From: Megalopta genalis
Lineage: Eukaryota > Arthropoda > Insecta > Hymenoptera > Halictidae
DNA: 64,000 nucleotides
Assembly (NCBI RefSeq): GCF_051020955.1
Contig: NW_027476686.1
Coordinates: 62,001 to 126,000, forward strand
Reading direction: 5' to 3'
Within the stretch, counting starts at the first letter, position 1. Every line of letters begins with the position of its first letter. Under the pieces are notes generated by a model that was not told the DNA's origin, did not search any database, and saw only the letters and a list, made by a program, of their open reading frames with translations. Position numbers and translations under genes: made by a program. Positions 13,710 to 27,284 of this stretch are shown here, one piece after another.

Positions 13710-14785
13710 TGATTTAGCTTCAACAGCATGCGAAACAAACGAGTTAGCTTCAAATTCATGCGAACACATGATTTAGCTTCAAATCAATGCGAAGTAGGAG
13801 GCTTATCTTCGAATCCGTGCGAAACAAATGGTTTAGCTTCAAATACTTGTGATATACATGATATAGCTTTAACTGCAAGCGAAACAAACGAGTTAACTGC
13901 AAATCCATGCGAAACACATGATTTAGCTTCAAATCAATGCGAAGTGGAAGGCTTATCTTCGAATCCATGCGAAACGAATAGTTTAGCTTCAAATACTTGT
14001 GATATACATGATTTAGCTTCAACAGCATGCGAAACAAACGAGCTAGCTTCAAATCCATGCGAAACACATGATTTAGCATCAAATCAATGCGAAGTAGAAG
14101 GCTTAGCTTCGAATAAATGCGAAACAAATGGGTTAGCTTCAAATACTTGTGATATATATGATTTAGCTTCAACAGCATGCGAAACAAACGAGTTAGCTTC
14201 AAATCCATGCGAAACACATGATTTAGCTTCAAATCGATGCGAAGTAGGAGGCTTATCTTCGATCCCATGCGATACAAATGGTTTAGCTTCAAATACTTGT
14301 GATATACATGATTTAGCTTCAACAGCATGCGAAACAAACGAGCTAGCTTCAAATCCATGCGAAACACATGATTTAGCATCAAATCAATGCGAAGTAGAAG
14401 GCTGATCTTCGAATCCATGCGAAACAAATGGTTTAGCGTCTAATACTTGTGATACACTTGATTTAGCTTCAACAGCATGCGAAACAAACGAGTTAGCTTC
14501 AAATTCATGCGAACACATGATTTAGCTTCAAATCAATGCGAAGTAGGAGGCTTATCTTCGAATCCGTGCGAAACAAATGGTTTAGCTTCAAATACTTGTG
14601 ATATACATGATATAGCTTTAACTGCAAGCGAAACAAACGAGTTAACTGCAAATCCATGCGAAACACATGATTTAGCTTCAAATCAATGAGAAGTGGAAGG
14701 CTTATCTTCGAATCCATGCGAAACGAATAGTTTAGCTTCAAATACTTGTGATATACATGATTTAGCTTCAACAGCATGCGAAACA
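13710..14785 (+). repeat. Partial duplication at 749-bp offset
   Basis: The stretch from about 13710 to 14035 recurs at about 14459-14784, offset 749 bp. Both copies share the rare 'caaattcatgcgaacac', 'gaatccgtgcg' and 'gatatagctttaactgc'. One difference is 'caatgagaag' near 14685 against 'caatgcgaag' in the first copy, which creates a TGA in the plus frame. The sequence between the copies (14093-14405) matches 11425-11736 instead, so the block is composite. Confidence 0.8.
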
Positions 14786-16239
14786 AACGAGTTCGATACA
14801 AATCCATGCGAAACACATGATTTAGCTTCAAATCGATGCGAAGTATATGGATTATCTTCGAAACCATGCGAAACAAATTGTTTAACTTCAAATACTTGTG
14901 ATATACATGATTTAGCTTCAACAGCATGCGAAACAAACGAGTTAGCTTCAAATCCATGCGAAACACATGATTTAGGTTCCAATGAATGCGAATTAGAAGG
15001 GTTATTTTCGAAGCCATGCGAAACAAATGATATAGCTTCAAATACATGTGATATACATGATTTAACTTCAACAGCATGCGAAACAAACGAGTTAGATTCA
15101 AATCCATGCGAAACACATAATTTAGCTTCAAATCAATGCGAAGTAGGAGGCTTATCTTCGAATCCATGCGAAACATATGATATAGCTTCAAATACTTGTG
15201 ATATACATGATTTAGCTTCAACAGCATGCGAAGAAAACGAGTTAACATCAAGTCCAAGCGAAAAACATGATTTATCTTCAAATCAATGCTAAGTAGAAAG
15301 CTTAGCTTCAAATCCATGGGAATCAAATGGTTTAGCTTCCAATACTTGTGATATACATGATTCACCTTCAACTGCATGCGAAACAAACGAGTTAGCTTCA
15401 AATCCATGCGAAACACATGATTTAGATAAAAATCAATGCGAAGTAGAAGGCTTATCTTCGAATAAATGCGAAACAAATGATATAGCTTCAAATACTTGTG
15501 ATATACATGATTTAGTTCCAACAGCATGCGAAACAAACGAGTTAGATTCAAATCCATGCGAAACACATGATTTATCTGCAAATCAATGCGAAGTAGAAGG
15601 CTTATCTTCGAAACCATGCGAAACAAATGGATTAGCTTCACATACTTGTGATATACATGATTTAGCTTCAACAGCATGCGAAACAAACGAGTTAGCTTCA
15701 AATCCATGCGAAAAACATGATTTAGCTTCAAATCAATGCGAAGAAGAAAGGTTATCTTCGAATCCATGCGAAACGAATAGATTAGCTTCAAATACTTGTG
15801 ATATTCATGATTCAGCTTCAACTGCATGCGAAACAAACGAGTTAGCTTCAAATCCATGCGAAACACATGATTTAGATTAAAATCAATGCGAAGTAGAAGG
15901 CTTATCTTCGAAACCATGCGAAACAAATGGATTAGCTTCATATACTTGTGATATACATGATTTAGCTTCAACAGCATGCGAAACAAACGAGTTAGCTTCA
16001 AATCCATGCGAAACACATGATTTAGCTTCAAATCAATGCGAAGAAGAAGGGTTATCTTCGAATCCATGCGAAACGAATAGATTAGCTTCAAATACTTGTG
16101 ATATTCATGATTCAGCTTCAACTGCATGCGAAACAAACGAGTTAGCTTCAAATCCATGCGAAACAAATGATTTAGCATCAAGTCAACGCGAAGTTGATGG
16201 CTTAGCTTCAAATCCATGCGAAGCGAATGATTTAGCTTC

Positions 16240-19200
16240 ACATACTTGTGAATTTAAGTGATATAGCTTCAAATGCAGGCGAAACAAACGAGTTAGCTTC
16301 AAACCCATGCGAAACACATGATTTAGCTTCAAATCGATGCGAAGTATATGGATTATCTTCGAAACCATGCGAAACAAATTGTTTAACTTCAAATACTTGT
16401 GATATACATGATTTAGCTTCAACAGCATGCGAAACAAACGAGTTAGCTTCAAATCCATGCGAAACACATGATTTAGGTTCCAATGAATGCGAATTAGAAG
16501 GGTTATTTTCGAATCCATGCGAAACAAATGATATAGCTTCAAATACTTGTGATATACATGATTTAGCTTCAACAGCATGCGAAGCAAACGAGTTAACTTC
16601 AAGTCCAAGCGAAAAACATGATTTATCTTCAAATCAATGCTAAGTAGAAAGCTTAGCTTCAAATCTATGGGAATCAAATGGTTTAGCTTCAAATACTTGT
16701 GATATACATGATTCAGCTTCAACTGCATGCGAAACAAACGAGTTAGCTTCAAAACCATGCGAAACACATAAGTTAGATTAAAATCAATGCGAAGTAGAAG
16801 GCTTATCTTCGAATAAATGCGAAACAAATGATATAGCTTCAAATACATGTGATATACATGATTTAGTTCCAACAGCATGCGAAACAAACGAGTTAGATTC
16901 AAATCCATGCGAAACACATGATTTATCTGCAAATCAATGCGAAGTAGAAGGCTTATCTTCGAAACCATGCGAAACAAATGGATTAGCTTCATATACTTGT
17001 GATATACATGATTTAGCTTCAACAGCATGCGAAACAAACGAGTTAGCTTCAAATCCATGCGAAACACATGATTCAGCTTCAAATCAATGCGAAGAAGAAG
17101 GGTTATCTTCGAATCCATGCGAAACGAATAGATTAGCTTCAAATACTTGTGATATTCACGATTCAGCTTCAACTGCATGCGAAACAAACGAGTTAGCTTC
17201 AAATCCATGCGAAACACATGATTTAGATTAAAATCAATGCGAAGTAGGAGGCTTATCTTCGAAACCATGCGAACAAATGGATTAGCTTCATATACTTGTG
17301 ATATACATGATTTAGCTTCAACAGCATGCGAAACAAACGAGTTAGCTTCATATCCATGCGAAACACATGATTTAGCTTCAAATCAATGCGAAGAAGAAGG
17401 GTTATCTTCGAATCCATGCGAAACGAATAGATTAGCTTCAAATACTTGTGATATTCATGATTCAGCTTCAACTGCATGCGAAACAAACGAGTTAGCTTCA
17501 AATCCATGCGAAACACATGATTTAGCATCAAGTCAACGCGAAGTTGATGGCTTAGCTTCAAATCCATGCGAAGCGAATGATTTAGCTTCACATACTTGTG
17601 AATATAAGTGATATAGCTTCAAATGCAGGCGAAACAAACGAGTTAGCTTCAAACCCATGCGAAACACATGATTTAGCTTCAAATCAATGCGAAGTATATG
17701 GATTACCTTCGAAACCATGCGAAAGAAATTGTTTAACTTCAAATACTTGTGATATACATGATTTAGCTTCAACAGCATGCGAAACAAACGAGTTAGCTTC
17801 AAATCCATGCGAAACACATGATTTAGATTAAAATCAATGCGAAGTAGAAGGCTTATCTTCGAAACCATGCGAAACAAATGGATTAGCTTCATATACTTGT
17901 GATATACATGGTTTAGCTTCACCAGCATGCGAAACAAACGAGTTAGCTTCAAATCCATGCGAAACACATGATTTAGCTTCAAATCAATGCGAAGAAGAAG
18001 GGTTATCTTCGAATCCATGCGAAACGAATAGATTAGCTTCAAATACTTGTGATATTCATGATTCAGCTTCAACTGCGTGCGAAACAAACGAGTTAGCTTC
18101 AAATCCATGCGAAACACATGATTTAGATTAAAATCAATGCGAAGTAGAAGGCTTATCTTCGAAACCATGCGAAACAAATGGATTAGCTTCATATACTTGT
18201 GATATACATGATTTAGCTTCAACAGCATGCGAAACAAACGAGTTAGCTTCAAATCCATGCGAAACACATGATTTAGCTTCAAATCAATGCGAAGAAGAAG
18301 GGTTATCTTCGAATCCATGCGAAACGAATAGATTAGCTTCAAATACTTGTGATATTCATGATTCAGCTTCAACTGCATGCGAAACAAACGAGTTAACTTC
18401 AAATCCATGCGAAACAAATGATTTAGCATCAAGTCAACGCGAAGTTGATGGCTTAGCTTCAAATCCATGCGAAGCGAATGATTTAGCTTCACATACTTGT
18501 GAATTTAAGTGATATAGCTTCAAATGCAGGCGAAACAAACGAGTTAGCTTCAAACCCATGCGAAACACATGATTTAGCTTCAAATCAATGCGAAGTATAT
18601 GGATTACCTTCGAAACCATGCGAAAGAAATTGTTTAACTTCAAATACTTGTGATATACATGATTTAGCTTCAACAGCATGCGAAACAAACGAGTTAGCTT
18701 CAAATCCATGCGAAACACATGATTTAGCATCAAGTCAACGCGAAGTTGATGGCTTAGCTTCAAATCCATGCGAAGCGAATGATTTAGCTTCACATACTTG
18801 TGAATTTAAGTGATATAGCTTCAAATGCAGGCGAAACAAACGAGTTAGCTTCAAACCCATGCGAAACACATGATTTAGCTTCAAATCGATGCGAAGTATA
18901 TGGATTATCTTCGAAACCATGCGAAACAAATTGTTTAACTTCAAATACTTGTGATATACATGATTTAGCTTCAACAGCATGCGAAACAAACGAGTTAGCT
19001 TCAAATCCATGCGAAACACATGATTTAGGTTCCAATGAATGCGAATTAGAAGGGTTATTTTCGAATCCATGCGAAACAAATGATATAGCTTCAAATACAT
19101 GTGATATACATGATTTAACTTCAACAGCATGCGAAACAAACGAGTTAGATTCAAATCCATGCGAAACACATGATTTAGCTTCAAATCAATGCGAAGTAGG

Positions 19201-20324
19201 AGGCTTATCTTCGAATCCATGCGAAACATATGATATAGCTTCAAATACTTGTGATATACATGATTTAGCTTCAACAGCATGCGAAGCAAACGAGTTAACT
19301 TCAAGTCCAAGCGAAAAACATGATTTATCTTCAAATCAATGCTAAGTAGAAAGCTTAGCTTCAAATCCATGCGAAACAAATGATATAGCTTCAAATACAT
19401 GTGATATACATGATTTAACTTCAACAGCATGCGAAACAAACGAGTTAGATTCAAATCCATGCGAAACACATGATTTAGCTTCAAATCAATGCGAAGTAGA
19501 AGGCTTATCTTCGAATCCATGCGAAACAATTGGATTAGCTTCATATACTTGTGATATACATGATTTAGCTTCAACAGCATGCGAAACAAACGAGTTAGCT
19601 TCAAATCCATGCGAAACACATGATTTAGGTTCCAATGAATGCGAATTAGAAGGGTTATTTTCGAATCCATGCGAAACAAATGATATAGCTTCAAATACTT
19701 GTGATATACATGATTTAGCTTCAACAGCATGCGAAGCAAACGAGTTAACTTCAAGTCCAAGCGAAAAACATGATTTATCTTCAAATCAATGCTAAGTAGA
19801 AAGCTTAGCTTCAAATCTATGGGAATCAAATGGTTTAGCTTCAAATACTTGTGATATACATGATTCAGCTTCAACTGCATGCGAAACAAACGAGTTAGCT
19901 TCAAAACCATGCGAAACACATAAGTTAGATTAAAATCAATGCGAAGTAGAAGGCTTATCTTCGAATAAATGCGAAACAAATGATATAGCTTCAAATACAT
20001 GTGATATACATGATTTAGTTCCAACAGCATGCGAAACAAACGAGTTAGATTCAAATCCATGCGAAACACATGATTTAGCTTCAAATCAATGCGAAGAAGA
20101 AGGGTTATCTTCGAATCCATGCGAAACGAATAGATTAGCTTCAAATACTTGTGATATTCATGATTCAGCTTCAACTGCATGCGAAACAAACGAGTTAGCT
20201 TCAAATCCATGCGAAACACATGATTTAGCATCAAGTCAACGCGAAGTTGATGGCTTAGCTTCAAATCCATGCGAAGCGAATGATTTAGCTTCACATACTT
20301 GTGAATATAAGTGATATAGCTTCA
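16240..20324 (+). repeat. 31-nt D-prime units, second cluster (5 copies)
   Basis: The units read 'acatacttgtgaat' and then 'ataagtgatatagc' or 'ttaagtgatatagc'. Copies lie at 16240-16270 and near 17590, 18490, 18790 and 20294. They end the long minus-strand open stretches of family III: after a D-prime unit the minus frame moves into one that meets a TGA in the next B unit, giving the repeated ending 'EAKPSTSR'. The 'aat-ata' and 'aat-tta' forms alternate, and this shows which blocks are copies of which. Confidence 0.85.
18434..19345 (+). repeat. Long-range shared block, copy near 18.4 kb
   Basis: About 0.9 kb matches 62733-63644 (offset 44299). Its first 0.76 kb also matches 53908-54669 (offset 35474). 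It includes two 31-nt units 300 bp apart, 'ggattaccttcg', 'gcgaaagaaattg', 'gaagtatatggattatc' and 'ggttccaatgaatgcg'. Translations of the three copies are the same or nearly so. Shorter relatives of its right half lie near 16.24, 27.25 and 46.89 kb. Confidence 0.82.
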
Positions 20325-23300
20325 AATGCAGGCGAAACAAACGAGTTAGCTTCAAACCCATGCGAAACACATGATTTAGCTTCAAATCAATGCGAAGTAT
20401 ATGGATTACCTTCGAAACCATGCGAAAGAAATTGTTTAACTTCAAATACTTGTGATATACATGATTTAGCTTCAACAGCATGCGAAACAAACGAGTTAGC
20501 TTCAAATCCATGCGAAACACATGATTTAGATTAAAATCAATGCGAAGTAGAAGGCTTATCTTCGAAACCATGCGAAACAAATGGATTAGCTTCATATACT
20601 TGTGATATACATGATTTAGCTTCACCAGCATGCGAAACAAACGAGTTAGCTTCAAATCCATGCGAAACACATGATTTAGCTTCAAATCAATGCGAAGAAG
20701 AAGGGTTATCTTCGAATCCATGCGAAACGAATAGATTAGCTTCAAATACTTGTGATATTCATGATTCAGCTTCAACTGCATGCGAAACAAACGAGTTAGC
20801 TTCAAATCCATGCGAAACACATGATTTAGATTAAAATCAATGCGAAGTAGAAGGCTTATCTTCGAAACCATGCGAAACAAATGGATTAGCTTCATATACT
20901 TGTGATATACATGATTTAGCTTCAACAGCATGCGAAACAAACGAGTTAGCTTCAAATCCATGCGAAACACATGATTTAGCTTCAAATCAATGCGAAGAAG
21001 AAGGGTTATCTTCGAATCCATGCGAAACGAATAGATTAGCTTCAAATACTTGTGATATTCATGATTCAGCTTCAACTGCATGCGAAACAAACGAGTTAGC
21101 TTCAAATCCATGCGAAACAAATGATTTAGCTTCCAATCGATGCGAAGTATATGGATTATCTTCGAAACCATGCGAAACAAATTGTTTAACTTCAAATACT
21201 TGTGATATACATGATTTAGCTTCAACAGCATGCGAAACAAACGAGTTAGCTTCAAATCCATGCGAAACACATGATTTAGGTTCCAATGAATGCGAATTAG
21301 AAGGGTTATTTTCGAATCCATGCGAAACAAATGATATAGCTTCAAATACATGTGATATACATGATTTAACTTCAACAGCATGCGAAACAAACGAGTTAGA
21401 TTCAAATCCATGCGAAACACATGATTTAGCTTCAAATCAATGCGAAGTAGGAGGCTTATCTTCGAATCCATGCGAAACATATGATATAGCTTCAAATACT
21501 TGTGATATACATGATTTAGCTTCAACAGCATGCGAAGCAAACGAGTTAACTTCAAGTCCAAGCGAAAAACATGATTTATCTTCAAATCAATGCTAAGTAG
21601 AAAGCTTAGCTTCAAATCCATGCGAAACAAATGATATAGCTTCAAATACATGTGATATACATGATTTAACTTCAACAGCATGCGAAAGAAACGAGTTAGA
21701 TTCAAATCCATGCGAAACACATGATTTAGCTTCAAATCAATGCGAAGTAGAAGGCTTATCTTCGAATCCATGCGAAACAATTGGATTAGCTTCATATACT
21801 TGTGGTATACATGATTGAGCTTCAACAGCATGCGAAATAAACGAGTTAACTTCAAGTCCAAGCGAAAAACATGATTTATCTTCAAATCAATGCTAAGTAG
21901 AAAGCTTAGCTTCAAATCCATGGGATTCAAATGGTGTAGCTTCAAATACTTGTGATATACATGATTCCGCTTCAACTGCATGCGAAACAAACGAGTTAGC
22001 TTCAAATCCATGCGAAACACATGATTTAGATTAAAATCAATGCGAAGTAGAATTCTTATCTTCGAATAAATGCGAAACAAATGATATAGCTTCAAATACT
22101 TGTGATATACATGATTTAGTTCCAACAGCATGCGAAACAAACGAGTTAGATTCAAATCCATGCGAAACACATGATTTAGGTTCCAATGAATGCGAATTAG
22201 AAGGGTTATTTTCGAATCCATGCGAAACAAATGATATAGCTTCAAATACATGTGATATACATGATTTAACTTCAACAGCATGCGAAACAAACGAGTTAGA
22301 TTCAAATCCATGCGAAACACATGATTTAGCTTCAAATCAATGCGAAGAAGAAGGGTTATCTTCGAATCCATGCGAAACGAATAGATTAGCTTCAAATACT
22401 TGTGATATTCATGATTCAGCTTCAACTGCATGCGAAACAAACGAGTTAGCTTCAAATCCATGCGAAACAAATGATTTAGCTTCCAATCGATGCGAAGTAT
22501 ATGGATTATCTTCGAAACCATGCGAAACAAATTGTTTAACTTCAAATACTTGTGATATACATGATTTAGCTTCAACAGCATGCGAAACAAACGAGTTAGC
22601 TTCAAATCCATGCGAAACACATGATTTAGGTTCCAATGAATGCGAATTAGAAGGGTTATTTTCGAATCCATGCGAAACAAATGATATAGCTTCAAATACA
22701 TGTGATATACATGATTTAACTTCAACAGCATGCGAAACAAACGAGTTAGATTCAAATCCATGCGAAACACATGATTTAGCTTCAAATCAATGCGAAGTAG
22801 GAGGCTTATCTTCGAATCCATGCGAAACATATGATATAGCTTCAAATACTTGTGATATACATGATTTAGCTTCAACAGCATGCGAAGCAAACGAGTTAAC
22901 TTCAAGTCCAAGCGAAAAACATGATTTATCTTCAAATCAATGCTAAGTAGAAAGCTTAGCTTCAAATCCATGCGAAACAAATGATATAGCTTCAAATACA
23001 TGTGATATACATGATTTAACTTCAACAGCATGCGAAAGAAACGAGTTAGATTCAAATCCATGCGAAACACATGATTTAGCTTCAAATCAATGCGAAGTAG
23101 AAGGCTTATCTTCGAATCCATGCGAAACAATTGGATTAGCTTCATATACTTGTGGTATACATGATTGAGCTTCAACAGCATGCGAAATAAACGAGTTAAC
23201 TTCAAGTCCAAGCGAAAAACATGATTTATCTTCAAATCAATGCTAAGTAGAAAGCTTAGCTTCAAATCCATGGGATTCAAATGGTGTAGCTTCAAATACT

Positions 23301-23535
23301 TGTGATATACATGATTCCGCTTCAACTGCATGCGAAACAAACGAGTTAGCTTCAAATCCATGCGAAACACATGATTTAGATTAAAATCAATGCGAAGTAG
23401 AATTCTTATCTTCGAATAAATGCGAAACAAATGATATAGCTTCAAATACTTGTGATATACATGATTTAGTTCCAACAGCATGCGAAACAAACGAGTTAGA
23501 TTCAATCCATGCGAAACACATGATTTAGGTTCCAA
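20236..23535 (-). other. 1099-codon open frame made of repeats, not called a gene
   Basis: This is the longest open stretch in the window, about 110 decapeptides of the form KLNHVFRMDL, KLTRLFRMLL, KLNHVYHKYL, KLNHLFRMDS and KISLLLRIDL. It has no unique domain, signal peptide or non-repeat sequence. The first codon is TTG. The first ten residues lie in the neighbouring frame, and a one-base deletion near 23503 moves it into the long frame. It ends shortly after the 31-nt unit at about 20294, which shifts it into a frame with TGA in the next B unit. The consensus minus frame has only two of ten codons one change from a stop, so it survives mutation passively. A real repetitive protein is possible but unsupported. 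Confidence 0.8.
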
Positions 23536-23650
23536 TGAATGCGAATTAGAAGGGTTATTTTCGAATCCATGCGAAACAAATGATATAGCTTCAAATACAT
23601 GTGATATACATGATTTAACTTCAACAGCATGCGAAACAAACGAGTTAGAT
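20951..23650 (+). repeat. 1350-bp tandem duplication
   Basis: Lines at 20971-22320 recur at 22321-23669, offset 1350 bp (nine 150-bp units). Shared rare variants include 'ttccaatcgatgcg' (21131 and 22481), 'tgcgaaagaaacgag', 'tgtggtatacatgattgag', 'gattccgcttc' and 'gaattcttatc'. The only clear difference is a lost A near 23503 ('gattcaatccatg'). The near-identity means this copy is among the youngest events in the window, and it doubles the length of the minus-strand open stretch. Confidence 0.88.
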
Positions 23651-25740
23651 TCAAATCCATGCGAAACACATGATTTAGCTTCAAATCAATGCGAAGTAGG
23701 AGGCTTATCTTCGAATCCATGCGAAACATATGATATAGCTTCAAATACTTGTGATATACATGATTTAGCTTCAACAGCATGCGAAGCAAACGAGTTAACT
23801 TCAAGTCCAAGCGAAAAACATGATTTATCTTCAAATCAATGCTAAGTAGAAAGCTTAGCTTCAAATCCATGCGAAACAAATGATATAGCTTCAAATACAT
23901 GTGATATACATGATTTAACTTCAACAGCATGCGAAACAAACGAGTTAGATTCAAATCCATGCGAAACACATGATTTAGCTTCAAATCAATGCGAAGTAGA
24001 AGGCTTATCTTCGAATCCATGCGAAACAATTGGATTAGCTTCATATACTTGTGGTATACATGATTGAGCTTCAACAGCATGCGAAATAAACGAGTTAACT
24101 TCAAGTCCAAGCGAAAAACATGATTTATCTTCAATCAATGCTAAGTAGAAAGCTTAGCTTCAAATCCATGGGATTCAAATGGTTTTAGCTTCAAATACTT
24201 GTGATATACATGATTCCGCTTCAACTGCATGCGAAACAAACGAGTTAGCTTCAAATCCATGCGAAACACATGATTTAGATTAAAATCAATGCGAAGTAGA
24301 ATTCTTATCTTCGAATAAATGCGAAACAAATGATATAGCTTCAAATACTTGTGATATACATGATTTAGTTCCAACAGCATGCGAAACAAACGAGTTAGAT
24401 TCAAATCCATGCGAAACACATGATTTATCTTCAAATCAATGCGAAGTAGGAGGCTTATCTTCGAATCCATGCGAAACATATGATATAGCTTCAAATACTT
24501 GTGATATACATGATTTAGCTTCAACAGCATGCGAAGCAAACGAGTTAACTTCAAGTCCAAGCGAAAAAGATGATTTATCTTCAAATCAATGCTAAGTAGA
24601 AAGCTTAGCTTCAAATCCATGGGAATCAAATGGTTTAGCTTCAAATACTTGTGATATACATGATTCACCTTCAACTGCATGCGACACAAACGAGTTAGCT
24701 TCAAATCCATGCGAAACACATGATTTAGATTAAAATCAATGCGAAGTAGAATTCTTATCTTCGAATATATGCGAAACAAATGATATAGCTTCAAATACTT
24801 GTGATATACATGATTTAGTTCCAACAGCATGCGAAACAAACGAGTTAGATTCAAATCCATGCGAAACACATGATTTATCTTCAAATCAATGCGAAGTAGG
24901 AGGCTTATCTTCGAATCCATGCGAAACATATGATATTGCTTCAAATACTTGTGATATACATGATTTAGCTTCAACAGCATGCGAAGCAAACGAGTTAACT
25001 TCAAGTCCAAGCGAAAAACATGATTTATCTTCAAATCAATGCTAAGTAGAAAGCTTAGCTTCAAATCCGTGGGAATCAAATGGTTTAGCTTCAAATACTT
25101 GTGATATACATGATTCAGCTTCAACTGCATGCGAAGCAAACGAGTTAGCTTCAAATCCATGCGAAACACATGATTTAGTTTAAAATCAATGCGAAGTAGA
25201 AGGCTTATCTCGAATAAATGCGAAACAAATGATATAGCTTCAAATACTTGTGATATACATGATTTAGTTGCAACAGCATGCGAAACAAACGAGTTAGATT
25301 CAAATCCATGCGAAACACATGATTTATCTTCAAATCAATGCGAAGTAGAAGGCTTATCTTCGAAACCATGCGAAACAAATGGATTAGCTTCATATACTTG
25401 TGATATACATGATTTAGCTTCAACAGCATGCGAAATAAACGAGTTAGCTTCAAACCCATGCGAAACACATGATTTAGCTTCAAATCAATGCGAAGAAGAA
25501 GGGGTTATCTTCGAATCCATGCGAAACGAATACATTAGCTTCAAATACCTGTGATATTCATGATTCAGCTTCAACTGCATGCGAAACAAACGAGTTAGCT
25601 TCAAATCCATGCGAAACACATGATTTAGCTTCAAATCAATGCGAAGTAGAAGGCTTATCTTCGAATCCATGCGAAACAATTGGATTAGCTTCATATACTT
25701 GTGGTATACATGATTGAGCTTCAACAGCATGCGAAATAAA

Positions 25741-27120
25741 CGAGTTAACTTCAAGTCCAAGCGAAAAACATGATTTATCTTCAAATCAATGCTAAGTAGA
25801 AAGCTTAGCTTCAAATCCATGGGAATCAAATGGTTTAGCTTCAAATACTTGTGATATACATGATTCAGCTTCAACTGCATGCGAAACAAACGAGTTAGCT
25901 TCAAATCCATGCGAAACACATGATTTAGATTAAAATCAATGCGAAGTAGAATGCTTATCTTCGAATAAATGCGAAACAAATGATATAGCTTCAAATACTT
26001 GTGATATACATGATTTAGTTCCAACAGCATGCGAAACAAACGAGATAGATTCAAATCCATGCGAAACACATGATTTAGATTAAAATCAATGCGAAGTAGA
26101 ATTCTTATCTTCGAATAAATGCGAAACAAATGATATAGCTTCAAATACTTGTGATATACATGATTTAGTTCCAACAGCATGCGAAACAAACGAGTTAGAT
26201 TCAAATCCATGCGAAACACATGATTTATCTTCAAATCAATGCGAAGTAGGAGGCTTATCTTCGAATCCATGCGAAACATATGATATAGCTTCAAATACTT
26301 GTGATATACATGATTTAGCTTCAACAGCATGCGAAGCAAACGAGTTAACTTCAAGTCCAAGCGAAAAACATGATTTATCTTCAAATCAATGCTAAGTAGA
26401 AAGCTTAGCTTCAATTCCATGGGAATCAAATGGTTTAGCTTCAAATACTTGTGATATACATGATTCAGCTTCAACTGCATGCGAAACAAACGAGTTAGCT
26501 TCAAATCCATGCGAAACACATGATTTAGATTAAAATCAATGCGAAGTAGAAGGCTTATCTTCGAATAAATGCGAAACAAATGATATAGCTTCAAATACTT
26601 GTGATATACATGATTTAGTTCCAACAGCATGCGAAACAAACGAGATAGATTCAAATCCATGCGAAACACATGATTTAGATTAAAATCAATGCGAAGTAGA
26701 ATTCTTATCTTCGAATAAATGCGAAACAAATGATATAGCTTCAAATACTTGTGATATACATGATTTAGTTCCAACAGCATGCGAAACAAACGAGTTAGAT
26801 TCAAATCCATGCGAAACACATGATTTATCTTCAAATCAATGCGAAGTAGGAGGCTTATCTTCGAATCCATGCGAAACATATGATATAGCTTCAAATACTT
26901 GTGATATACATGATTTAGCTTCAACAACATGCGAAGCAAACGAGTTAACTTCAAGTCCAAGCGAAAAACATGATTTATCTTCAAATCAATGCTAAGTAGA
27001 AAGCTTAGCTTCAATTCCATGGGAATCAAATGGTTTAGCTTCAAATACTTGTGATATACATGATTCAGCTTCAACTGCATGCGAAACAAACGAGTTAGCT
27101 TCAAATCCATGCGAAACACA
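25741..27120 (+). repeat. 600-bp unit in two full copies and one partial
   Basis: Copies are 25741-26340, 26341-26940 and 26941-27120 (partial). The first two differ at few sites, for example 'tcaaatccatggg' against 'tcaattccatggg' and 'gaatgctt' against 'gaaggctt'. Within the second copy 'caacagc' becomes 'caacaac' at about 26927. The third copy breaks off at 27121, where the B-prime/C-prime/D-prime block begins. Confidence 0.85.
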
Positions 27121-27192
27121 TGATTTAGCATCAAGTCAACGCGAAGTTGATGGCTTAGCTTCAAATCCATGCGAAGCGAATGATTTAGCTTC

Positions 27193-27284
27193 ACATACTT
27201 GTGAATATAAGTGATATAGCTTCAAATGCAGGCGAAGCGAATGATTTAGCTTCACATACTTGTGAATTTAAGTAATATAGCTTC
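27193..27284 (+). repeat. Doubled 31-nt unit around a chimeric 30-mer
   Basis: Two D-prime units (27193-27223 and 27254-27284) flank a single 30-mer at 27224-27253. That 30-mer begins like E-prime ('aaatgcaggcgaag') and ends like C-prime ('cgaatgatttagcttc'). Normally four other units and many 150-bp blocks separate two D-prime units. The arrangement is what a crossover inside misaligned 30-mers would leave. The second D-prime also has a changed base ('aagtaatat'). Confidence 0.85.

Larger units (their letters stand above)
8101..14790 (+). repeat. Array domain, family II (regular 150-bp, no 31-nt units)
   Basis: This is the most regular part of the window, with 30-bp units and almost no 31-nt D-prime units. 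Diagnostic variants are 'gagtttgcttaaaatcc', 'gaaactcatg', 'tgtggtatacatg' with 'gcatgagaaac', and 'gatcccatgcgatac'. Several A units are followed directly by D, skipping B and C (near 8710-8770, 9100-9160, 11140-11200, 11830-11890 and 13205-13260), which gives a local 90-bp A-D-E unit. Blocks recur within the domain: the 'tgtggtatac' block lies near 9440, 12020, 12470 and 13550. It may be closest to the ancestral 150-bp array; that is inference. Confidence 0.8.

Noticed and set aside
20236..23535. Giant repetitive protein gene on the minus strand
   Set aside because: Only repeat residues, a TTG start, ends set by a 31-nt unit and a B-unit TGA, a frame switch through a deletion, and the lowest variation at third positions. 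No promoter-like or unique flank is present.
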